Of a DNA stretch of 64,000 bases, positions 56,086 to 64,000 are shown one piece after another. Every line of letters begins with the position of its first letter. The stretch's first letter is position 1. A program made the translations under genes and the position numbers. The DNA comes from Rhizophagus clarus (lineage: Eukaryota > Glomeromycota > Glomeromycetes > Glomerales > Glomeraceae), in contig BLAL01000064.1 of NCBI GenBank assembly GCA_015698045.1, positions 23,093-87,092 on the forward strand, written 5' to 3'. The notes beneath the pieces were generated by a model, which worked only from the letters and a program-made list of their open reading frames with translations, was not told the origin of the DNA and searched no databases.

Positions 56086-59000
56086 CGCGACCGCAGCACA
56101 TAAACGGAAATTTTGGGTTAACAAATTTCTCATTAACGGAAATTTTGGGCAATGATCTGGTTACATGTAAAGAAATTTGTATGAAATCGTGACCGCAGGA
56201 CATAAACGGAAATTTATAAACAGAAATTTATATTGAAATTTCGAGAAAAAAAAATTGTCAATGGTTACATTAGTTCTTGGATCACAGTACATTAATGGAA
56301 ATCTTGGGGAAAATGATCTAAAATTGACGTGTTAACAACAGTTACATGCAAAGAAATTTTGTATGAATATCGTGCGTGACTGCAGAACATAAACGGAAAT
56401 TTAGATTACTAATTTCTTAAATTTTGGGAAAATCGACATGCAAAGAAATTTTGTATGAATATTGTGACCGCGGGACATAAACGGAAATTTGAATTGATCA
56501 GAAATTTTCTTAATGGCTACATTGGTTCTTTACTTACAATGCATTAACGAAGTTTTGAGGCAATGATCTGAAGAGTTGACTTCTTTAACGGTTATATGTA
56601 AAGGAATTTATATGAATATTGTGACCGCAGGACATAAGCGGAAATTTAGATCATCGAATTTTGGGATAATTGATCGGAAAAAAAATTCGTTAATAGTTAG
56701 TTACATTAACTAATGAATTATATAATGAACAACATCGTAACTATAGAAATTTGGGTTAACAAAGCTCTTGAATTTAGGATTGATGTTTTGACGATTACAT
56801 GTAAAGAAATTTATATAGGCTGCTGGACATAACGGAAATTGGTTAACAAAGCTTTTCTGAAAAATTGACATTACATTTTAAGAATATCGTGATCGCAGCA
56901 CATTTAGACAAGACAAATGATCAGAAAAAAATTGTTAGCAATTCGTGTTCCAGTTTATATGAAATTTTGATTTTTATGATTTTAAATTATTACAATCAAT
57001 TATTATGATAAAATCACTAGTTGTGAGCTTTACGGATATATACAATTATAAAATTACATAAGATTTATTTTTTTATTGAAATAAATTGAAAAGAAGGTGG
57101 ATATAATATTAATGAGATATTAATTTCATATAATGGCAATATCAATTCTAACAAATAATTTTAAAGTGTTAAATATTTCAAATTATCACAAAATATTAAA
57201 GAATCAAATGATCATACTTTTTTCACCATCTGAGCCCAGTCTCCCATGGTCTTCGCTCGGTTGTTACGAGACGGACGTTTCCGTTTCTTTTTAATGTTGG
57301 TCTGGAGAAGATCGTTCGATCGGGTTTGTTCTTTTATTAGATCGTCTAGCAAGATCAATATCATATTATCTATATATGAAAGAAACTATTTGAATATTAT
57401 CATACGTTATTTAATGAATTAATATACCAGGTATTTTTTTTTATACCTGTTTCTTCTCTACTAGGTTTGGGAGAGGACATTTTCTTTCTATCTTTTTTTT
57501 ATTAGAAATCTAAAAACTCTGATCTGAGATGTGGTATTTTTATATGTAACTGATAAGATATGGACAGTCAAACTTTAAAAAAAATATCAATTGAATTCTT
57601 TGGGAAAAAAGCACAAAGTAAATTTTTTTATAATATTACGACTGTGATATCATGACTGCACTATATAAAAGGAAATTTGGGTCAACAACTTGAAAAGTTT
57701 TTTTTAAAACTTCATTACATAATTCTGAGATAGAGAACTAATGTAACAAATTCTGTCAATGCGCTGCAGATAAAAATCAATGTAACCATTAACAATTTTT
57801 TTCCTGATCAATTATTGATCTAAATTTCCATTTATTTATCGTGACCACGATATTCATGTCAAATTTTTCAGATCATTACCCTAGATTCCACCAATGTGCT
57901 GCAGATAAAGATCTTTTGCAGATAAAGAATCAACAGAACTGTTGACAAAATTTTTTTCCGATCAATTTTTGATCTAAATTTCTGTTCATGTCCTGCGATC
58001 ACCTTACATGTAACCGCAATTTTTCCATTTCCCAAAATTTCATCAATTTACTTTACATTGCACTAATATTGCACTGTTAAATATTTAATATAATATTTTT
58101 CTATTAAGATTAAAAGAATAGTTAATAATTTATTATCAATCCTAATTATTAAAATAAATATATAATATATTAAATTTATGAAAAAATGTACTCTATTTAA
58201 GTATTAGGACAGCATAATATAGTACGTACAGTATAATTCTTCAACCCTGATTATGTAACCATTAACAAATTTTTCTCCTGATCAATTATCCCGAAAATCC
58301 GTTTATGTCTTGCGATCACGATATTCACGTCAAATTTTTCAGATTACCCCTGAATTCTATCAATGCGCTGCAGATAAAAAATCAATGTAATCATTAACAA
58401 TTTTTTTCTGGTCAATTATTGATCTAAATTTCTATTTATTTATTGCGACCACGATATTCATGCCAAATTTTTCAGATCATTACCCTAGATTCCACAAATG
58501 TGCTGCAGATAAAGATCTTTTGCAGATAAAGAATCAACAGAACTGTTGACAAAATTTTTTTCTGATCAATTTGTTGATCTAAATTTCTGTTCATGTCCTG
58601 CGATCACCTTACATGTAACCGCAATTTTTCCATTTCCCAAAATTTCATCAATTTACTGTATACATTGCACTAATATTGTACTGTTAAATATTTAATATAA
58701 TATTTTTTCTATTAAGATTAAAAGAATAGTTAATAATTTATTATCAATCCTAATTATTAAAATAAATATATAATATATTAAACATATGAAAAAATGTACT
58801 CTATTTAAATATTAGGACAGCATAGTAATATAGTACGTACAGTATAATTCTTCAACCCTGATTATGTAAACATTAACAAATTTTTTCTCCTGATCAATTA
58901 TCCCGAAAATCCGTTTATGTCTTGCGATCACGATATTCATGTCAAATTTTTCAGATTACCCCTGAATTCTATCAATGCGCTGCAGATAAAAAATCAATGT

Positions 59001-59878
59001 AACCATTAATAATTTTTTCCGATCAATTATTGATCTAAATTTCTATTTATTTATTGCGACCACGATATTCATGTCAAATTTTTTCAGATCATTACCCTAG
59101 ATTCCACCAATGTGCTGCAAATAAAGATCTTTTGCAGATAAAGAATCAACAGAACTGTTGACAAAATTTTTCCGACCAATTTTTTGATCTAAATTTCTAT
59201 TTATGTCCTGCGATCACCTTACATGTAACCGCAATTTTTCCATTGCCCAAAATTTCATCAATGTACTGTAAACATTGCATTAATATTGCACTGTTAAATA
59301 TTTAATATAATATTTTTTCTATTTAGATTAGATTAAAAGAACAATCCTAATTATTAAAATAAATATATAATATATTAAACATATGAAAAAATGTACTCTA
59401 TTTAAGTATTAGGACAGCATAATATAGTACGTACAGTATAATTCTTCAACCCTGATTATGTAACCATTAACAAATTTTTTCTCCTGATCAATTATCCCGA
59501 AAATCCGTTTATGTCCTGCGATCACGATATTCATATAAAGTTTCTTTACTTGTAACCGTTAATATTGCTCGAAATTACCATTAATGTTCTGTGGACAAAG
59601 AGCTAATATACCCATTAAGGATTTTCCCGATCAATTATTCCAATAATTTGAAAAATTTTGTTGGCCAAATTTCCGTTTATGTCCTACAGTTACGATACTC
59701 ATATATAATTTCTTTACATGTAACCGTTAAGACGTCAAATTTTCCCAAAATTTTCGTTCATAAAGAATCGATGTAACCATTAACAAATTCTTCCGATCAA
59801 CTATCCAAGATTTAATGTAACCATGAACGTTTTTTTTGAGAATGCTAACCCAATTTCCTTTTATGTGCTGCGGTCACG
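56086..59878. mobile_element. 3.8-kb element of inverted CGTGACCGCAGGACATAA words
   Basis: Ends read CG(C/T)GACCGCAGCACATAAA inward on both sides. The word CGTGACCGCAGGACATAAAC (GGAAATTT) is repeated five to six times at 56086-56900 in one orientation and many times inverted at 57640-59878, where a block of about 600 bp is present in about three tandem copies. Flanks are AT/AT, so the duplication is not fixed. It contains only the 63-residue gene. Confidence 0.7.
57212..57480 (-). CDS. Spliced 63-residue protein with NLS-like basic cluster
   Basis: ATG at 57480. Exon 1 57480-57447, donor GTATAAA, acceptor ATATAG, exon 2 57369-57212 ending TGA. The product opens MSSPKPSREET, forms a Leu/Ile-rich amphipathic helix (NMILILLDDLIKEQTRSND), then a monopartite nuclear localisation-like cluster (KKKRKRPSRNNRAK) and ends MGDWAQMVKKV. 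There are no stops or shifts. It is the only coding region within the inverted-word element. A DNA-binding or dimerising accessory role for transposition is an inference; I do not recognise the family. Confidence 0.6.
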
Positions 59879-60039
59879 ATGTAATTTTTTCTTAATATTA
59901 GGAGAAATCTCTATAAATAAATAAAGATGATGCTGTATTCGTTTCGTCAGGAATCACCTATTTCTTTACGTGACAAATCACCTATTTCTTTACGTTGCTA
60001 CTAGCACAATACCGATAAGTACCATCTTGTTTGTTTATC

Positions 60040-61519
60040 ATGACTAAACGCAGAGGAATAACAGAAAAAGGTAATAATATTATATTTTTGATTTAAAATT
60101 TATATAGTAATTGCGCCTAATACTATTATAATGATACCTAAAAGACAAGGCAACAAAAGCTGCAAAGACTACAAAAACTATTCGTACATATGTTGCCAAC
60201 TCTTCACGTGATTATAATAAGGAAAGAGATGAAAGGAGAGAGGAAGGAAGTGAACATGAACAAGATAATTTACATGGACAAGATGTAGATATTGGAGAAG
60301 GTAATAATAGACAAGATGATGATATTGAAAGAATTATTTTGGGTAAATACGTTATAATAATTGTTTTATTATTCAATTGAAATGATATTTCTGCGAATTT
60401 ATTTAAAACTAAATTTACTTCGTTATAATGAAGATATGCTTCCAGAGCAAGAAGAAAGAAATATTGAAAAAGAAAGAAGAGAAAATGAGAAGAAAGAGAT
60501 GGAGAGGAGAGATAAAGAGAGAAGAGAGAAAGAAAGAAGAGAGAAAGAGAGAAGAGAGAAAGAGAGAAGAGAGAAAGAGAGAAGAGAGAGGGATAGGAGA
60601 GAGAAAGATAAAGAACAAGAAGAAAATGAAAATGATGAAAGCGGTAAAAACATAAAATCTGAACATAATTAATGAATATAATTTTATTCTCATTTAATAT
60701 TACTTCTAGAGAGTGAAGAAGAAATTCCGGTTCAATTTGGCGCAATGACCAATCAATTGCAAATTTGCAATTGGTTGGTCTTACATCCAAGTGTACTACA
60801 TCTGGCAAACAAAATGCTTGATGCCTCGACGAAGCAGCCATCAACAAATTTGCCACTAACCACCTCGACTTCGTCACCATCTGACAACGTAAAATCCATT
60901 TCTTATTTTGGTTGTTACATTCTTACCAATTAAGAACAATCGTTATTACACAGAATTACTGATGTATTATGTATTATTGATATTATTACTGTTTAGGATA
61001 ATTATCGTCTTATTGACGAAGAAATGAAATGCCTTTTTTTGCGAACTAGAAATCCGCCCGATCATGCGTTTGATAAAATAACACAAAAAATTTTTGGGCA
61101 TGATGCTTATCAAAGCGTGGCGAAGTCAATTAACGAACGATATCATAAATCATTTTCTGACTATCGATATCAATTGAAAAATGTACTTTCAACATTAGTA
61201 AAAGAATTTCGACAAATTGTAGAAAGGTGATCGATACGTTCATATCGTTATATTGTTGTTTTATTACAATGATTTAATGATTTAAATTTTTTTTCTATTA
61301 AGTGGATATACGGAAAGTTCAGATCCTACCGACAAGGAAGTAAACAATTTCATATCACGTGAGGTGGTTTTAAAGAGAATCTTAAGCCGATACGTTTCAG
61401 CCATCGATTTTACAAAATTATCGGAAACTTCACTAGATAAATTAATAGAATTCTCCAGAAAATGCTTCAAAATAGTCTGGGTTGAAACTGAAAGCGCAAA
61501 TATCAAAGAAAAAGGTTAA
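60040..61519 (+). CDS. Six-exon gene for a 354-residue charged-helix protein
   Basis: Exons 60040-60070, 60145-60342, 60434-60643, 60710-60888, 60997-61226 and 61303-61519 join in frame (355 codons with TAA); all introns are GT...AG and 65-110 bp. The N-terminus is basic (MTKRRGITEK), followed by an acidic stretch, then about 60 residues of Glu/Arg/Lys repeats (RREKERREKE), a likely single alpha helix. The C-terminal half is globular: QLQICNWLVLHPSVLHLANK, a Ser/Thr linker, FDKITQKIFGHDAYQSVAKS, and VVLKRILSRYVSAIDFTKLS. No stop or shift interrupts it. It is divergent from the Tnp2-like gene, so a TnpA-like partner is plausible. Family not recognised. Confidence 0.68.
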
Positions 61520-61855
61520 GGAGTTAGATGTTATTACAGAAGATCTAGAAATTCCTTTCCGTAGCGGAAGAAACATTGCTAGCTCTTTAAAACTCCATCT
61601 TTTTTCATAAATACAGTATATATCACATAAAAGGACCGTGATAACATTGATATGTTTTTTATTCCTTTATGATAATTAAAGATTTACAATATATCATAGC
61701 GCCACCACTCTGCTAATAATTCATGTGACCTGATTTTGCGTTGTACGTAGATTTTTATTGATTTTTATTGTGCCGCGTTAACCATCTCTTTTTCTTCCCA
61801 ACTTGTTTTACCATTTTTCCGAAGCGAAATATAAAACCACATAGACTATAATTAA
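61520..61855. other. Intergenic, no feature seen
   Basis: Moderate GC, no ORF or repeat; probable 3' flank of the preceding gene. Confidence 0.45.
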
Positions 61856-61934
61856 GGTTGCTTGCCGAACTAGGGAGTTTCGGCATGGCCGAAACTGCCG
61901 AAACTGCCGAAAACTAGGTTTCGGCAAGCACCTA
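61856..61934. repeat. 79-bp palindrome of GCCGAAA words
   Basis: Ends GGT(T)GCTTGCCGAA pair inverted with TTTCGGCAAGCACC; inner words are GCCGAAACTGCCGAAACT. Further GCCGAAACT copies run to 61990. It could be a small MITE or the terminus of an element reaching past the window end. Confidence 0.7.
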
Positions 61935-62029
61935 AAAATGCCAAAATGCCGAAACTGCCGAAACTGCCGAACTGTTTCGGCATTTCGGCGTAGTATATCA
62001 TATTGATTCATATAGTTTCGGCATCTGCG

Positions 62030-62225
62030 GTTCACAGATTAGATCCAAATCTTTTATTTTTAGGATGCCGGACTGGACTTACACATGAAGCAAGTTGGCA
62101 AATAAAGAAACGTTTTCTAACGTTTCTTTCTTTTTTCTGTAGGAACGCCGGACGAAATTACGAACCGGACTTTGAGTGGAGGTTATACTTTTTCCGCGAA
62201 TTAGATGCAGCTGTGCCGGAATCCT
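62030..62225 (+). repeat. Single microexon/intron-like module
   Basis: TTTTTAG is followed by GATGCCGGACTGGACTTACA, an intron-like stretch with AAAGAAACGTT/AACGTTTCTTT, then TTTTCTGTAG and GAACGCCGGACGAAATTACG (AACCGGACTTTG). It matches the units at 34.8-35.3 kb in the opposite orientation. Confidence 0.6.
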
Positions 62226-62229
62226 AATT

Positions 62230-63900
62230 GACGTAACCGTAATTTATTTCGGCAGAATTTCGACAGCCGCAATGCATTTCGACAGACGTAATGCATTTCG
62301 GACAGTTGATTGATTATTATTAAAAATCATTTTTTTTATTAAAATGATTTTTAAAAAAAAACGTTAAATCGTTTTTTATTAAACGATTTTTATTAAAACG
62401 ATTTTTGATCCTTTTTTTTTTTTGCTAAAACGATTTGAAACTTTTTTTTTTATCTTAAAAAAGCGTTTTTTTTTAAAATTAAACGCTTAAATCGTTTTAA
62501 TAAAAAAAAAAACGATCTAAGTGTTTTAAACTTAAAAAAAAAACGCTTTTTTAAGCGTTTTAACTTAAAAAAAACGCTTTTTTTAACTTAAAAAAAAACG
62601 CTTAAAAAACGCCGGAATCATTTTTTTTATTAACGATTTAAAAAAGAAATTAAAATCGTTTTTTAATTAAACGATATAGAAAAACGTTAAATCGTTTTTT
62701 TTATTAAAAAATTAAGGGAAAAAAACGTTTTTATTAAACGATTTAGGGGAAAACCTGCTAAAATCGTTTTTTATTAAACCAATTTTTTAAAAACAAACCG
62801 TCAAAATCGTCTTTTTTATTTAAACGATTTAAAAAAGACGTTAAAAATCGTTTTTTTTTTATAAAAAAACGTTAAACGATTTTAAGAAAACGTTAATAAT
62901 CGTTTTTTTTATTAAACGATCTAAAAAAGGCGCTCTTTTTTATAAAAAAAAATGGCAACCGATAATCGTTTTTTTATTAAAGATTTAAAAAAACGTTAAA
63001 ATCGTTTTTTTTTTTATTAAATGATTTAAAAAAGACGGTTAAAAATCGTTTTTTTTTTATCAAACGATTTTAAAAAAAAACGTTAAAAATCGTTTTTTTT
63101 ATAAACGATTTTAAAAAAAAACGTTAAAAATCGGTTTTTTTTTTAAATGACAAAAAAAACGTTTAGACTTGAAAAAAAACGCTTTTTTTTAAGCGTTTTA
63201 GACTTAAAAAAAAAAACGCTTTTTTTAAGCGTTTAACTTAAAAAAAACTGCTTTTTTAAACGTTTAACTTAAAAAAAAAAACGCTTTAAAAAAAACGCCG
63301 GAATCATTTTTTTTATTAACGATTTAAAAGAAATTAAAATCGTTTTTTAATTAAACGAATTTAGAAAAAACGTTAAATCGTTTTTTTTTTTTATTAAAAA
63401 ATAGGGAAAAAAACGTTTTTATTTAAGACGATTTAGGGAAAACCCGCTAAAATCGTTTTTTATTAAAAACAATTTTAAAAACAAAACGTCAAAATCGTCT
63501 TTTTTATTTAAACGATTTAAAAAAGACGTTAAAAATCGTTTTTTTTATAAAAAAACGTTAAACGATTTTAAAAAAAAACGTTAAAAATCGTTTTTTTTTT
63601 CAAAACAGTTAAAAAAAAGTTTTTTAAACGAATTTAAAAAAAAACGTTAAAAAGGCATTTTTTTAAATGACTAAAAAAAAAACGTACAAAACGTTTTTTT
63701 TTATTAAACGAATTAACGAATTAAAAAAAAAGTTAAAATTCGTTTTTTTATTAAACGATTAATAAGTAATCGTTTATTCCCGTTTTTTTTTATTAAAACG
63801 ATTAATAAGTAATCGTTTTTTTCCGTTTTTTTTATTAAAACGATTAAAGAGAAATCGTTTTTTTTTATTAAAACTAATAAACGAGCTGAAGAAGTGGTTT
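62230..63900. repeat. 1.7-kb quasi-palindromic A/T-run array with ACGTT, ATCGTT and GCGTTT
   Basis: Nearly all of it is built of TTTTATTAAACGATTTAAAA, AAAACGTTAAAATCGTTTT and AAAAAACGCTTTTTTAAGCG pieces in both orientations. Two halves (about 62400-62900 and 63150-63620) are approximate copies. No gene. Confidence 0.8.
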
Positions 63901-64000
63901 TTTATCGCAATAATCCGATTTCGACATAATTTGGCATTTCGGCAAATTACGTTGTAAAAAATACAATACGGCTAATACGGCATTACGTCAAAAAAAAATT

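Noticed and set aside
60212..60880. Minus-strand 222-codon Ser/Leu-rich ORF
   Set aside because: It is antisense to the GAGAGAAAGA repeats of the spliced 354-residue gene and has no motif.
52108..61650. Defined outer ends for the element carrying the transposase/partner pair
   Set aside because: GGACCGGTCACGATACC at 52108 had no convincing inverted partner near 61.6 kb, so borders are left open.
62230..63900. Telomeric or centromeric satellite
   Set aside because: There is no TTAGGG-type unit and no fixed period; it is an irregular quasi-palindromic array.

Overview
The window looks like a repeat-rich, strongly AT-biased, intron-containing fungal nuclear genome. The most likely source is an arbuscular mycorrhizal fungus (Glomeromycotina, Rhizophagus-like). 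This rests on the mix of gene families: SAM-domain/PD-(D/E)XK-like proteins, a Crinkler-type N-terminus, a three-domain FAR1-type MULE transposase, crypton-type tyrosine recombinase, Tnp2-like transposase, Myb/SANT-like transposon genes, and short GT-AG introns. The assignment comes from family recognition, not from a database search. Nearly everything here is mobile or derived from mobile DNA; no rRNA, tRNA or CRISPR array was seen.

Layout. 0-4.8 kb: a broken SAM-domain gene, a Crinkler-like N-terminal ORF, fragments of a family B DNA polymerase and of an integrase with chromodomain (possible Maverick/Polinton debris), then minisatellites. 5.2-14.1 kb: a Ty3/gypsy LTR retrotransposon on the minus strand with gag, protease, RT, RNase H and integrase, small ORFs at both ends, and an antisense basic/coiled-coil ORF between integrase and the 3' LTR. 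14.1-14.8 kb: the 3' end of a polyadenylated retroposed gene. 15.3-16.3 kb: a tandem array resembling exon-intron units. 17.9-18.3 kb: a 363-bp palindromic element with CACAGGTC ends.

19.7-32.7 kb: a nest of transposons inside an element with ~600-bp terminal inverted repeats and TA target duplications. Without its insertions it is about 3.1 kb and its only gene is a spliced, apparently intact crypton-type tyrosine recombinase. Nested in it are a MULE, a Myb/SANT element, palindromic MITEs, two further insertions and a short poly(A) retroposon with a 16-bp target duplication. 33.3-44.3 kb: a second copy of the retroposed gene, split by a 9.1-kb CACTA-type element (TSD GTC). That element contains another inserted 4.57-kb CACAG element, a microexon-like array and a second Myb/SANT gene.

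45-50.7 kb: AT-rich DNA with a TIR element, a MITE, coding relics and a palindromic word array. 52.3-61.5 kb: a five-exon Tnp2-like transposase gene (minus) divergent from a six-exon gene for a 354-residue charged-helix protein (plus). The space between them holds a 3.8-kb element of inverted word repeats carrying a spliced 63-residue gene with a nuclear-localisation-like cluster. From 61.9 kb to the end: GCCGAAA words, one more microexon-like module, and 1.7 kb of quasi-palindromic low-complexity DNA.

How the genes work together: most are transposition machinery. The divergent pair at 52-61 kb resembles the transposase plus DNA-binding partner layout of En/Spm elements. The Myb/SANT genes probably bind terminal word arrays. 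The crypton recombinase is the candidate driver of the long-TIR element.
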